Counted from the stretch's first letter, positions 12,630 through 25,480 are shown. The stretch is DNA of 64,000 nt from Sciurus carolinensis (GCF_902686445.1 NC_062222.1:137027035-137091034), one strand, 5' to 3'. Notes: a model not told the origin generated them from the sequence alone. Translations and numbers: made by a program.

Positions 12630-13060
12630 AGTGTATGAGTGTCCTGTGGCTGCTGTAACAAATGCCACCAACTTGGCAGCTAGTTATCTCACTCTTCTGG
12701 AGGCTGGAAGTCTGAAAGGAGTCTTGTGGGGTTAAAATCAGGGAGTGGACAGGCTCTCTCCTTCCGGGGCTCCGGGGAACCAGCCCCTTGCCTACTCCAG
12801 CATCTAGAGGGCAGCACATCCAGATCCTTCCCGGGCACCACCCCAGCCCTGCTTCCCAGTCACATGTCCCGTTTCCTCCTTGGCAGTAGAACCTCCCTCT
12901 TCCTCGCTCTTGGAAGGACCTCGTGTGTGCATGTAGACCCCTCCCCATCACCAGGTTCCTTAGCCATCTTGAGGTCCTCAACACCGGTGCTTCTGCAGAG
13001 GCCCTTTTGTCATGTGAGGTGACATTCTCAGGTTTAGGGGATTTGCACGTGGCCGTCAGT
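12630..13060. mobile_element. Ancient interspersed repeat remnant, family unresolved
   Basis: Starts with gtggctgctgtaacaaatgc, then cttctggaggctggaagtct, and later tgtcatgtgaggtgacattc. These are the head and tail of the same old repeat type as at 10900-11290. Confidence 0.55.
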
Positions 13061-16000
13061 CTGCCCAAAGAGCCTCTTGGCAAATCTCAGGTCAGGTGGC
13101 TGTGCCCAGAGACACCTATGTTCTCCCTGGAGGTCGAACTTGTGGCTGGGCTGATTCTCAGCTGTCCACTGCCACACGCAGCCCCTGGGGAGCAGCAGAG
13201 GTGGACACTCAAACCCAACTCCCTCTTACTGATGGGAACTCATTTCCTGGAATTTGGAAATGGACACAAATGCATCTAAGGGTGCCCGTCCTCTGCAGGC
13301 AGGCCATGTCCACACCTGCACAGAACTCCGGGGAGGTTTCCCTTGGATCCTGTGAGGGACGAGCATCCCTGAGGCTCCCTGGAGCCTGTGGCCAGCTGGG
13401 TGCCCCCAGCCCCACCCCCACATGTCTCCACCGTGCGGTTCCCCACGCATGGCCTCAGAGCCACCCCTGCTGGACTGTTCATGGAGCTGGGGGTGTCCAT
13501 GAGCAGAGCTTGCTCTGGCTCCTGCAAGGGGGGCAGACAGGAGGCGCTATGGGCCAGAGGACGAGGCAGTCAGGGCTGTGGTTCCAGGTGGAGGGGTGGT
13601 GGGTGCAGAGCCCAAGGGGTCTGTGAGAGTGCTCCAGGGACAGGGCAAGCTGGTGGCTGGGAGGTGGGACCAGGGGAGGGGTTGGGGCTGCACCCACCTG
13701 GGGAATCTGCCCTTCACTCTCCTTGGGCCTGGGGCTGCAGGTGGGAAGGCTGGCGGGGCCTGAGCTGTCGGTCCCGGGTGGTCTGGAGGAACTCTCTGGG
13801 CAGGACAGGGCAAGGCCCTGGACCTGGGCCTGGCAGGGCTGCTCAGTTAGGGCAGCTGGGAGCTGGACCCACAGCAGGGCAGAGGTGCAGGGCGGGTGAC
13901 AGGTGGTCAGATTATTGAACCCCATCCAGTGTGTCCTTGTGAAGCTGGGGGCGACAGGACCCAAGTGAGGGGTGTGGGGACCAGGAACTCCAAAGAGACC
14001 CTGGGAGAGGGGTCACCTTGGTCCAGCTGCGTGAGGACAAGGCTTGGAGGGAGACAGGCAGGACTGAACCCAGCACGGCACCCAGGTCTTCCTACCACCT
14101 CCGCAGCAGCTGGCGCGGACCGTGTGCCACAGCCCCCGGGGACCTTGTTAGATGCTGGTTCTGATTCAGTGGGTCTGGTGAAGCCAGAGCATCTCTCTAA
14201 CAAGCTCCCAGGTGACGGAGGACCTGGTCCTTGGAGCGCTGTGGGTGGCAGGAGTGGAGGATGTAGTCCTCTTCCTGTCACCTCCCAGACTCCTGCCTGG
14301 AGGACGCCATAGCCCCATGTGACAGAAGGGGCTGTCAGGCTGCAGGAGTGGAGCCAGCTGTCTGAGGCGTCACAGGAAGAGGCGGGGCTGAGGTCCACCA
14401 GGTGTCCTGAGAGCGGGAGCTGCCTGGCCACCCACCTAAGGCTCCTTGGGGCGCGAGGGGAGGTCAGCCTCTTAAACGTGGACAGCCTGCAGTCTATCCC
14501 TGTGTCCTGGGGAGGACAGCACCCCTTCCTCAGCTCTGTCACAGCCTGGGGCGATGCCCAGTTAGGCCAGGACACCCTGGACGCACTCTTGGACTGGGTG
14601 CTTGCTGGGCACTTGGTCCATGTGCCCTGACTCTGCCTTGGCTCCCTGAGGGTGTCTGATCCCCGCGAAGCTCGTGGTGCCTGCAGAGGGGGTGCAGAGA
14701 GAGCGGTCACTGCCCTGGGAGAACAGGCCGCCTCTGCTGGGCGTGAGGGTGGTGGAGGAGTCAGACAGAAGTGCCCGCCTCCGGGGCCCGGCTGGGGAAC
14801 GCCAGGCTGCCGCGCCGAGGACAGGCTCCAGTCGACGAAGCACATAGAGCCGTGTGGCAGGCGCTTCCTGGACCGGAACTGCCCCCTCCCTGACCGAAGG
14901 CAGGGGATAGCAAGGCTGGCTCTCCACCCCTCCTCCACCTCCGCCCCTCGGGGCAGCTTCCCCAGGCCAGAGCTGCCCAGCTCTGTACGGCTCCAGAGCC
15001 TTCTGTGGCTCCCCTGGCCCCTGCACTGACCAAGATCCCCCCAGGATCCCTGGGGCAGCTCAGGGGCATCTTAGTACAGATCCAAGGAGGTGCCTCCCGC
15101 AGCCGGTGTGGGCCCGAGGGAGGTCTCCCGAGTCCTGGAACCCCCAGTCCTCCCGGCTTCCTTCTCCCTCCTCGCTGTGCCCCCAACCTGCCCCTGTCGT
15201 CCCCAGCCTTTTCTCCTCTGCACTGGCCCCCTCACCTGGGGCTGCCCCGTTGCCCTCGACCCTGGCCAGTCCTCACTCCTGCTTCCCAGCAGCAGTCCAC
15301 TCTGCAGTGCCCAGGTGCCCTGCCGACCCATCACCACACTCCCCTCAGCCTGCTCTGCAAGGACAGGCCTTGCTGTTGCTTGTCACCATGTCCCCAGGCC
15401 TGGTGCACAGAGGTGCACAGTGAATATTTGTGGCTGGGAGGACGGGTGAGGCTCTCTGATGAGCCTGGACTTGTGGGTCACGAGGAGCCCTTGCAGACGC
15501 AGGGGTCCTGTCTCAGGTCCACACATGAGGGATTCAAAGGGTGCACAGGCCCTGGGGACAAGGTCTGGGAGGAGCCCTACCTTCAGGCAGGTCACCGTCT
15601 GGCCCAGTGTGGCCTACTCTGGTGACAGTGAGGGAGAGCCTGTTCGGCCGCCCTGGGGAAGGCTCAGGGACACCTGACACCCGGAGGGCCTTGCAGGACG
15701 GGCGGGGGTGGGCCGGGGGCAGTGGGACAGGAAGTTTTGGCAGAGAGAACAGCAAGTGCTGGGTGTCAGGCATTTTCTGGGAGCCCCTGGAGGGCAGTGC
15801 CCTGCGACTGGAGGTCAGGACACGGGGCGAGGAGGGAGGAAATGAAGCTAAGGAGGTGGCTAGAGGGGCGTCCTGCTGGGCCCTAGGCTGCGCCGCATCT
15901 GGTGGCAGCAGTAGGCCTGGTGGGTTTTACAGAGGGCGGTGCCTCCCACCACGGTCAGATCCAAGTCTACGCTGGGGGTCCCCAGTGTCCTTGCCCAGGT

Positions 16001-17214
16001 GGCTGTCCCTGGTCCTCATCTGTACGTCCTCACGTCCTAACCCAGGCAGGCCTGTCTCCGCATGGCTCTGCACCTAGTCTGGGAAAGGAAACAAGAAAGG
16101 GTTTTGTTCTGCAGCCTGCCTTGGAGTGGAGGGGACTGCAGCAGGAGGGACGCGTTGGTGACAGGAGCATTTTGCAGGGAACACAGCCCCCGAGGGACAC
16201 TGCTCCAGGTCCGTCCTGCTCCAGATGTGCCTTCCCAGGGACACCTCGGCTCCCCACCTATGGCTGGCCCCACGTTGCCCTTGTCCTTCCTCCCCGCTTG
16301 TCCTCCTGGACACGCAAGGCTGGACATTTCAGGGGCAGCTGGCTGAGATGAACTGGGTCCCTGGACGGTGTGTGCAGTCTTCGTCCTGAAGCTGGCCGCC
16401 GCTCCTGGCTTTCTAAGCCCACCAAGTCCCACCTTAGCTCTGTGTCCCACAGGAGGTGGGAAGTCTCAGGCAGGATCCCAGCTGGGTGGGATCGAGACGC
16501 AGCACCCAGGTGGCCGGGCCAGCCCTCAGCAGCCGGCATTTGGTGCAGAGCTGCTCCTGTTTCATCTCTGCCCCCTCCTGGCCGGGGCCAGCGTGCCTGC
16601 TCTCTTCTCTGTGGCCTGGGTAGGTGACAATAGCACTTCCCACAGGGCTGTGCGCGGGGCCCACTTTCCCGTCCCTGATGAAAGGAAGCAGACCAGCGGC
16701 CTCAGAAGCCAGGGCCCTCCTGCCTCTGGGCCCGGGTCTCTGGTTCCTGACTGGGTGACCCACCGTCCTCCCATGGCCCCTGCTGGCTTCCTGCAGTGCC
16801 CTGTTTGGGTCTCAGGAAGCCACTGCTCTTGCAGGGAGCGGAGAGACATGCAGGTGGCCTGGTGACACGGCTTCTGGTGGGTGGGTCCCTTCTCCGTACG
16901 CCCACGTGGTGCTCCTGCCTGAGACCCTGACTGCTGGTGTTGCTGCAGCACAGGGTGCAGGGCCTGGGCCGGGCCAAGAGCACCGAGCAAGCAGGTGGCT
17001 GCAGGCCTCTGGTTTCCCGGGACAGGTGCCCAGGGCCAGGGCACTTCCTCCCGGAGTCCTTGCGGAGGGGCTGGAGGGGGCCGTGCCCCGGATGTGTGCT
17101 GCAAGCTGACTTCTGGGAGCCGGGGGTCAAGTTCGGTGGAACTTTGTGCTTTGGGCTCAGGGTTGAAAGACAGGCCTTGTCTCCTGGAGCTGGGGACCAG
17201 CTGATGGACCTGGG
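13061..17214. other. Intronic GC-rich sequence without recognisable genes
   Basis: L2-like text occurs near 15715-15780 (gtgggacaggaagttttggc, gagaacagcaagtgctgg). A 343-codon minus-strand frame at 13907-14938 has no domain or family resemblance and is a chance frame in GC-rich DNA. Confidence 0.5.
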
Positions 17215-17385
17215 TCAGAGTCCATGTGATTTTAAAATTGTCCCTGAGCTGCTTTGAGCCCTGAGTTCTCATCTGAGAAATATAATCTAAATAACTGTCT
17301 CAACACAGTTAGGAGGATTTATGGAGTTGACACATCAAAGGGCTGGGCATACAGTAGGAGTTTAATAAGTAATCATGGTTTGGCG
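17215..17385 (+). mobile_element. MIR SINE 3' half
   Basis: ttctcatctgagaaatataa, gttaggaggatttatggag, gggctgggcatacagtagga and gtttaataagtaat follow the MIR 3' end order. Locally AT-rich. Confidence 0.7.
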
Positions 17386-18044
17386 TCCCTGTCATGCCTC
17401 CCCAGGCTGGAGGAGGAGCCTCGAGGGCAGACCTGTGGTCTGGAATCCAGAATGCGGGGCCAGAGGGGGCGTCACTGCCAGCACATCCGCTGGTGGACGG
17501 TGTGTCCACTGGGTTGGGAGGCCTAGGCGGCTCCTGCTCTGTGGCCAGCTGGGAGGGATGGTCCCACATGGGTGGCAGGAAAACACTAGGCTGACAACTG
17601 CCCTGGTGACCGCTGCCAGAGAAGCCAGGGCCGGCACAGGACGCTGGAACTGCACAGGGGGCCTCCCTCCTGCTTCCCTCCTGCGAGCTCAGGTGCCCTG
17701 ATCGCTGCCCTCTGAGGGGTCAGGCTGGGGTCCCTGATTTCTGTAGCTGCCTTGGCACCCCTCCTCTTGGACTTGGGTCCCTGCCGCGTTTGGAGCTTGC
17801 TGGGTCCCGCACAGTCTGCACTTAGGAGGCGCGGCCGAGTGAATGGATGAGTGGCGTGCTGGTGGCTGCCCCACCCTGGACGGAGCTCACGGACCCAGCC
17901 ACCTGCTCCAGGTTCCTCTGTGCTGTGGAGAAACAGGCCCAGTGTCACCAGCAGGCTGGAGGTGGGGCTCTGGACCCCGGTGCTCACTCATAGACGTCCT
18001 CCCCCGCCTCTGCCGGCGCTCCTGTCCCCGTCCCTCAGCTAGCA

Positions 18045-18190
18045 CATAAAATGTTAATGCTCTCATTTATTCTTTAAAAATTAATTTAAAAATATTTTAT
18101 GCAGCGTCTCGATCACAGTTGGAAACCATTTAATTAATCCCAAGTGGCGGGACACCAGACAGCTGCTGTAATTGGCTGCCGTTCCTCGCA
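18045..18190. promoter_or_regulatory. AT-rich repeat-free island, candidate conserved regulatory element
   Basis: In a GC-rich setting these 145 bases hold gttaatgctctcatttattc, aaaaattaatttaaaaatat, ccatttaattaatccc and cagctgctgtaattgg. That is four TAAT/ATTA homeodomain cores and a CAGCTG E-box. It does not resemble any repeat family I know. Enhancer function is inferred from composition and motif content only. Confidence 0.4.
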
Positions 18191-18599
18191 GTTCCTCTGG
18201 CCCGTGCAGCCTGTTTCCAAGCTGCTGTTCCCAGCTCGGAAGTCTCCGTGGGCCACAGCACCTCGGAAGGCACTCTGCAGCCGGGGCCTGCCGGGGCACC
18301 TGCCCGCCTCAGCCAAGAAGGCCTTCCGCCGGGCTGGAACTTCACGACGACGCCTCTCCTCCCTGGCCACCCTTGGCCCACTCCAGGGCTCCCCATCAGA
18401 TTTAATGGTGCAACTCTGACACCTGAATGTGACCTTGGGGATTGGTGACCTGGTGTTGCCTGTCATTTGCTGTGGGCTGAATTTGAGCTGTGGGCCCGTG
18501 AGGATGGGGTGGAGAGGCTGTCCCATGGGAGGGGAGGCATGAGGTGATTGACAAGGCAGTTGCCACCTGACCCAAATGTGCAGGACTCTTGATCAAACT

Positions 18600-18930
18600 A
18601 TGGGGCAGAGGCCGTCGTGCCAGCTAGGCTGCGTGACGAAGGGCTTGGCAGCTTCAGCAGCAGGAACTTGTTCTCGGACGGTTCTGGAGGCCGGTGGTCT
18701 GTGGTCGAGGTGTGGGCAGGGCTGGCTCTGCTGATGTGGGGAGAGGCCCCCTCTGGTGCTGGTGTCCTTGGTGCCCGTGGCTGGTATGCACACCGCCCCT
18801 CCTCCGCCTTCATCCTCACACACTCTTCCTGGGTCTCTGCCGCCAGATTTCCCCTCTGTAAGGACGCCGGCCTTCCCTGACGGCTCATTTTAACTGAGTT
18901 TCCTGTAAAGGCCCTGTCTCCAGGGCATCT
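18600..18930. mobile_element. Ancient interspersed repeat remnant, family unresolved
   Basis: ggacggttctggaggccgg in the middle, and cggctcattttaactgagtt plus cctgtaaaggccctgtctcc at the end, follow the layout of the repeat at 10900-11290. Confidence 0.5.
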
Positions 18931-18949
18931 GGCCACTTCCTGCAACACC

Positions 18950-19035
18950 TCTCCCCATTCACAGACGAGGACCCGAGACCAGGGAGGCAAAGAGCCAGGC
19001 CAGGGCCACAGGCGGTCACACCGAGGAGTCTAGCC
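18950..19035 (-). mobile_element. MIR-like fragment, antisense
   Basis: cattcacagacgaggacccg, aggcaaagagccaggcc and ggccacaggcggtcac follow the complement of the MIR core. Decayed. Confidence 0.5.
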
Positions 19036-20324
19036 TAAACTGCCACTTATGCAGGGCCTGGGCCTTGGTCACAGCTGGGCCTGCCGGGCTGCGTCTGTAG
19101 GACCCAGAAGTACCTACCAGGGGTTTGTCTTTATCCTAGAGATGTGGAGCTGGGTCTGGAGAAGCAGAGGGACAGCAGGGGGCCAGGACTGGTGGAACCC
19201 AGTCCTGCACCACCCGCTCCTCTGACCGCAGGGCAGTGCGCCTTGGGTGGGCATGAGCCTGTGGCCCAGCAGCCCTGCAGAGCTGAGTGGTTCTCAAATG
19301 CGAGCTGTTTGATGTCCAGGCAGATGGGGACAGTGGCTGCCCCTGCCAGGCATGTCCGTGTGTGAGGAGGGCAGCCCAGTCTCAGCCGCCATTCCCTGTG
19401 GAAGGGTCCTGGTCTATGAGCCAGCTCAGGCTGTTGGCCTGTCTCTGCTGGGCTCCCTCCCCATGGCTGGGTCTGAGCCAAGTCTTCCTGAGGAAGGGCT
19501 TATGTGCTCCTCGGGGTCTCCTTTCTGTGGGTGTCCTCTGGAGCTTACTGTCCCTTGGACACCATTCTTCTGACAGGACGCCACGCTGGAAATTCCTCCA
19601 GCCTGCTTCAGGCCCAGCCTGAAGCCGAAAGCCAGAGAAGGTGTCCATCAGTGGGAGCTGTGGGGACCAGGTTTTATGTCCCCATTTATCCATGGGAGGT
19701 GGTTCAGGTGGCTGCCACCTTTGGGCTGTTCTGACATAGCTTTTAAAAAAGAAAATAAACACAGAGAAGTTCAGTGATGTGTCCAAGGAGAGTGACCAGG
19801 CTGTGGTCTGACCCTGCATCTGACTGACCTGCGAGGGTCTGAGAGGGTCTCAAGCCTTAGCTGGTTCCTGTGTCTCCCTGCCCTGTGCTGGGCACCGCCG
19901 GCCCCAGGAGAGGGGCAGCATGTCGTGTGGAGGGGGTTGCTTGGCGCCCACCACATGCTCGCGATGGCCGAGGGGAATCTCCTCAGCTCAGAAGGGCCAG
20001 TGTGGGTGCCTTGCTGCTGCCACCATCTTGCTTTTGTAATGACCTTTGACAGGCCCGTATCTCACTTTGCACCTGGGCCTGCAGATCTGTCACCAGCCCC
20101 GGGAGAGCCCCATGGGGAGGTGTGTCACTGTCCGTTCCTCTCATCGAGCCTGGAAGGGCCTCTGGGGGCAATCTCTCAGGTCCAGATGTGTCCCGTTGCC
20201 CTCTGAGAGGGTGGCCTGAGGGGGGTGGAGGTGCCCTGGTGGAGACCCAGGCCATCCCGCTCTGCGCTCCTGAGCTCACCCAGGAGGAAGGCAGTCCAGA
20301 CTCCCACCCTCCTCCAGGAATCTC

Positions 20325-20515
20325 CAGCTGGGGTAATGAAGTGTCCCCTATAAAGTTTCTTATAAAATAATCTGCCTTAAAGAATGGCCCAAAAGGGGTA
20401 ATTGGCCGCTGATCTGGATGGTGATTATAAGGGCTGTTAACCCTCGGAGCTGTGGGCAGGGAGACGGCGCTAATTGGACATCTCCATTGTAAATCACAGT
20501 TGCCAAGGTGGCGGG
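20325..20515. promoter_or_regulatory. Repeat-free island with paired TAATTGG motifs, candidate regulatory element
   Basis: TAATTGG occurs at 20399-20405 and again at 20471-20477. A SOX-type CCATTGT is at 20484-20490. Around them are ttataaaataatctgcctta, ggtgattataagggctgtta and tgtaaatcacagttgcc. No repeat family recognised. Conservation is inferred, not shown. Confidence 0.45.
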
Positions 20516-21432
20516 AAGAGGCACTTACCTTGAAGGTGGGGACTCTGCTTCCCTGGGTGCCAGCCAAGGTCTCTGCTGGGTAAGCAGCCATCAGGGTGCC
20601 CAGAACCCAGGGCCGTGAGGTGGCTGCTGCAGACGGGTCTGTGAAGGGGGTAGTGGGGAAGGGACCAAGTAACGTCACCCACCCCAACCGTGTGGGCCGA
20701 ACCTGGGCTCTTCCGGGCCGTGCAGTGCAGCATTAGCAGGGCTCCCAGGCCTGCCTGCTGTGCCGTCTGTAGGCCTGCGGACACCCTCTCAGCTGTGTGG
20801 TGGCTGGGCCCAGGGCCTGGCCTTGGAGGGATCCAGCATGTGAAGGGCCTCCTGAGCAAGTCCTCTCTTGGTGTCCAGCTCCTCTGCCGAGGGCTCTGGA
20901 GCTGACGGTGGCTGCTTCCCACCTCGGGGTGCAGTGTGTGTTTCCTACCTTGCCCGCCTCAGTTTCCCCATGTGGAAAAAGAAGGTCTGGAGGAAGCGCT
21001 GTGCTTCTTGGTTTTGGACAGTCCAGCTGATAACCAGCACGTAGGAAGCTCTGGAAACAGTGCCGCTCACCATGCAGAGAGCTGGCCCCACACACCTGTG
21101 TGCAGGTCTTGGGGGGCCGGAGCCTCCAGGTGTACACACTGGCCCAGGGCCCCACAGCCGCAAGTGGCAGTGCTGGGACTCTGTGGGGGTCCCTCCTGTG
21201 TGATGGGCAGCCATCTCACGTCCCGGAGTGTGAGGCCTCTGGGAAAGGTGCATGCAGTGAGCTTGAAGGGCCTGGGGCAGGTCGGTCTCCTAGGAAGGGC
21301 TCTTTCCCAGCGCTGCGTGCGAGAATGGACGGGAGGGCTTAGGGCTGGTGCAGTCTGGCTGCAGGTCCTGCTGTCCCCTGCTCTGCCCTGCCTAGGCACA
21401 TAGGTGGGGGTACATGTCCACAGCCATTTAGA

Positions 21433-21856
21433 CTTTAAAAAAATTCAAATTTGTTCTAATTAGTTGTACATGACAGTAGAGTGCATTTATACATTTTGAT
21501 GAATCACACATAAATGGGGTATAATTTCTCATTCTTCTGGTACATATTGTAGGATCACATCAGTCATGCAGTCATACATGCACAAGAGGTAATAATGTCT
21601 GTTTCACTCTACTATCTTTCCTACCCCATACCCCTTCCCCTCCCTTCACTCCCCTCTACCTAATATAAAGTAACTCTATTCTTCCCTTGTGTCCCCCCAC
21701 CTTTTTATGAATTAGCATCCACATATCAGAGAAAATATTCGGCCTTTGGTTTTGGGGGTTTGGCTTATTTCACTTAGCATGATATTCTCCAACTCTATCC
21801 ATTTACCAGCAAATGCCAGAATTTCATTCTTCTTTAAAGCTGAGTAATATTCCATC

Positions 21857-21913
<57 letters not shown>

Positions 21914-23422
21914 ACATTTTCTTTATCCATTCATCTGCTGAAGGGCACCAAGGTTGGTTTCACAATTTAGGTATTGTGAGTTGAGCTGCTATAAACATTG
22001 CTGTGGCTGCATCACTGTAGTATGCTGATTTTAAGTCCTTTGAGTATAAACCAAGGAGTGGGATAGCTGGGTCAAATGGTGGGTTCATTCAAAGTTTTCT
22101 GAGGAATCTCCATACTGCTTCCACAGTGGTTGCACCAATCTGCATTCCCACCAGCAATGGATACATCCTCACCAATATTTATTGTTGCTTATATTCTTGA
22201 TAATTGCCATTCTGATTGGAGTAGGACGAAATCTTAGAGTAGTTTTGATTTGCATTTCTCTAATTACTAGAGATGTTGAACTTTTTTTCATGTATTTGTT
22301 GATCAGTTGTATTTCTTCTTCTGTGAAGTGTCTGTTCAGTTCCTTAGCCCATTTATTGATTGGGTTATTTGTTTTATTGGTGTTAAGTTTTTGAGTTCCT
22401 TATATATCCCAGAGATCAATGCTTTATTTGAGGTGAATGTGGTAAAGGTTTTCTCCCAATCTGTAGGCTCTCTCTTCTCATTGATTATTTCTTTTGCTGA
22501 GAAGAACCTTTTTAGTTTTAATCCATCCCATTTATTGATTCTTGATTTAACTTCTTGCCCTTTAGGGACCTTGTTAAGGAAGTCAGATCCTAGACTGACT
22601 TGGTGAAGACTTGGGCCTATTTTTCTTCTAGTTAGTAGTCACAGAGTCCCTGCTCTAGTGTCAAACTCTTTGATCCACTTTGAGTTGAGTTTCCTGCAGG
22701 GTGAGAGGTAAAGGTTTAATTTCATTTTGTTACATGTGACTTTCCAGTTTTCCCAGCACCATTTGTTGAATAAGCTATCTTTTCTCCACTGAATGTTTTT
22801 GTCACCTTTGTCTAGTATGAGATAACTGTATTTCTGTGGGTTGTCCCTGTGTCTTCTATTGTGTACCATTGGTCTACATGTGTTTTGGTGCCAATACCAT
22901 GCTGCTTTTATTACAATGACTCTGTAGTAGAGTTTGAAGTCTGGTATTGTGATGCCTCCTGCTTCACTTTTCTTGCTGAGGATTGCTTTGATTATTTTGG
23001 GTCTCTTATTTTTCCAAATGAATTTCATGATTGCTTTTTCTATTCCCATGATGAATGTCATTGGGATTTCAATAGGAATTGCATTAAATTTGTATAATAC
23101 TTTTGGTAATATGGCCACTTTGACAATATTAATTCTGCCTATCCAGGAGCTTGGAGGTCTTTCCACTTTCTGAGGTCTTCTTCAATATCTTACTTTAGTA
23201 TTCTGCAGTTTTCATTGTAGAGGTCTTTCACTGCTTTTGTTAGATTGATTCCCAAGAATTTTATTTGTTTTTTTGATGTTACTGTGAATGGGGAAGTTTT
23301 CTTAATTTCTCTTTCAGTGGACTCATTACTGATGTATAGGAATGCATTTGATTTATGGGTATTGATTTTATATCCTGCTACTTTGCTGAATTCATTTATT
23401 AGACTTAGTGAACAATCTGGCA
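21433..23422 (-). mobile_element. 5'-truncated LINE-1, antisense, broken ORF2 plus 3' UTR
   Basis: On the minus strand, 23453-23190 encodes an L1 ORF2 reverse-transcriptase-end segment (INEFSKVAGYKINTHKS, then KFLGINLT). From 23166 to 22639 it continues in another frame with [38 protein letters not shown] and [11 protein letters not shown], all typical of the ORF2 C-terminal region. The parts are separated by a stop codon and a frameshift, and no long frame remains from 22638 down to about 21930. There the end of ORF2 is recognisable again as MEYYSALKKNEILAFAGKW. The 3' UTR runs to about 21433. The endonuclease domain, ORF1 and the 5' UTR are absent, so this is a dead copy truncated on insertion. 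I saw no clear target-site duplication. Low GC sets it sharply apart from its flanks. Confidence 0.95.
21857..21912. repeat. (TA)n(CA)n microsatellite inside the L1
   Basis: About 17 bases of alternating TA run straight into about 40 bases of CA. It sits within the ORF2 3' coding end of the antisense L1 and reads as Cys-Val and Tyr-Ile repeats in that frame, so it expanded after or during decay of the element. Confidence 0.95.
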
Positions 23423-24689
23423 AAGGTCTCTTGCTCCACCTTGTCCCCAGCACGGGGCCTGGGATCTAGGTCTACGTGAGCTCCCTCCTGAAGAGTCCCG
23501 AGCCACCAAGCCTTCTTTGCAGAAGGTGAGCAGCCAGCTAGATGCAGAGGGCCACAGCTGTGCAGGAGACCAGGCCCAAATTATCTCGTGGAAACTTCCA
23601 GAAATGAAGGAAAACCAGGCAGCCGGCAGTACCCCCAGGCCTTACTGCTGCTGCAGCCTGGAAGAGAGGAGGTCAGAGAAGGTCAGAGTTTACAGGTCCT
23701 TTTGTCACAGTCACCTGGGCCCCCGGAACAGACCCACCAGATGGTGGCACCCCTCCTTGGGGGCCGGGGACAGCGAGGCGGGAGGAGAGGAGCAGTTGGG
23801 CAGGTCCTGCCATGCGAGTGGTGGCGGGTGCGTGCTTGTGATCTGCTGCCCACTCCATGGGCAGCCAGAGGAGGTGCTGAGTCCAGGGGGCGCTGGGAGT
23901 GGGCTGGTTTTTGGAAAGGAGGCCTCAGTGGAGAGGCTCATGAGAGCCCCACTGTGTCTCACCCTGACGCCCCCGCAGGCTGACTCACTGTTTGTCCTCA
24001 CAGACAACACGTGACATCAGGACTCTCCACGAGGAGGCAAGGGAAGCTGAGGAGGCGTTTGGGAACCTGGTGCCTTCCCGCATGGGGACCACTCAGACCC
24101 CCAGCTCTCTGGCACTGTGGGAGGTGCACGGCATGATGGTCCTGGACCTCATTCTCCAGGCCCCTCCAAGTAGCCCTCTGCTCCCCGGTGAGACTGGGGG
24201 GTCATGGCCTATTCTCCCCCTTCTTGCTGGCCAGGAGAAGGGGTGTTTGCTGTGGGCTCCCTTCCTGGAATTGGGGTACGTTGGATGGGGTGGATGGTGG
24301 GAATTTTATTTTGATAAAGGTGTCACTCCGACTGCTGGGAGCTGATTTTCAAAGCAGAACTTTGGAGCTGTGCAAGCTTCTTCCCTCTTCTTGGGGTCCG
24401 TCGTGAAACCTTAACAGCTCACATTGCTGTGGAATTAGAAAAATCAAGTGGACCGTGGGTGTCAGCCAGACATTAGGCCTAGGAGCATGGATTCCATGTG
24501 ACGTCAGGAAGCTGGGCTCTAGCTTTTCCTTCCCTTGGAATTGTTGGAGGGGCTCAGGAACTTTGTTGACATTGTGTCCACTGGCAAGGGGGTGACAGCC
24601 CTCAGAGAGGAGCAGACTCCTTGCTGCGCTCTCTGTCCAGGATGGTGGATGGGTACAGTGGAGTCTCAACTCCAACACTACTGCTGCCT
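23423..24689. other. Intronic single-copy sequence between L1 and MIR
   Basis: GC-rich flank of the L1. Nothing gene-like. Confidence 0.5.
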
Positions 24690-24800
24690 GCTGTGTGACC
24701 TGAGGTGAGTCCTACGACCTCTCTGTGCTTCGGATTCCCACCTGGGAGACATAGTGATCCTAAACCTCATGACCATGGTGTCTCTTTTCTGCTTAGACCT
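24690..24800 (+). mobile_element. MIR SINE, sense
   Basis: ctgctgtgtgacctgaggtg, cctctctgtgcttcggattc and ccacctgggagacatagtga follow the MIR middle and 3' part. Confidence 0.7.
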
Positions 24801-25029
24801 TTGAGTGATGGCTTCACGCTCTTGGAACAGGGCCAAGCCCGCAGATGAACCCAGGACCCTCATCCGGCAGGCCAGCCTTCCTGTCCCCACTGTCCCACCC
24901 CATGGACCAGTTTCTGGACGTCTCCCTGTCCCACCTCTCTTGTCTCTGTGTTCCCTCTGGTTGGGCCCTCTGCTGACGTGCTTCTTCCCGCCTCTGCCAT
25001 CTTGACTCTGGCTGCCTCCTCTTGCTTTG

Positions 25030-25480
25030 TGGTCAGTCTAGCTAAGACTTTGTCATTTCTGTTGGTTTCTCAAGGAACCCACTTTTGGTTTCATGGATTT
25101 TCTCATTTTTTTCTGGCATCTGTTCATCTCTTTCTTTCTACTTATTTTGGGACTTACTCTTCTTTTAGCTTCTCGGGGCTGAGGTTAGGGGGCTGATTTC
25201 GGTTGACTCTTCCCATCTCACGTCCATGTTACAGCTACCTACTTCCCTCTGGGCTCTGCGTTAGCTCCACACAGCAGGCATTACCATGTCCCATTTCTCA
25301 TTCAGTTCAAGATGCTTTCTAATGTTTCCTGTGACTTCTTGGATCCGTAGGTCATTTGGAAATGTGTTGTTTATTTTGAAATATTTGGGGGTCTCCCAGC
25401 CTTCTTCCTGTTGTCTCTTTGTTTAGACAGCACATTGTGCATGCTCTTAACCCTTTTGTATTCTTCCAGACTGTGTGATC
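25030..25480 (-). mobile_element. Old L1 (L1M-like) ORF2 fragment, antisense
   Basis: gtttctcaaggaacccactt, ttggtttcatggattttctc, tcatttctcattcagttcaa, gatgctttctaatgtttcct and ttggatccgtaggtcatttgg run in the order of an antisense L1 ORF2 stretch. No reading frame survives. More diverged than the L1 at 21433-23422. Confidence 0.7.

Noticed and set aside
13907..14938. 343-codon minus-strand open frame
   Set aside because: GC-rich chance frame; residues show no domain, signal peptide or similarity I recognise.
21433..23422. Functional reverse transcriptase gene
   Set aside because: The L1 ORF2 remnant has a stop and a frameshift and lacks endonuclease and most of the polymerase domain.
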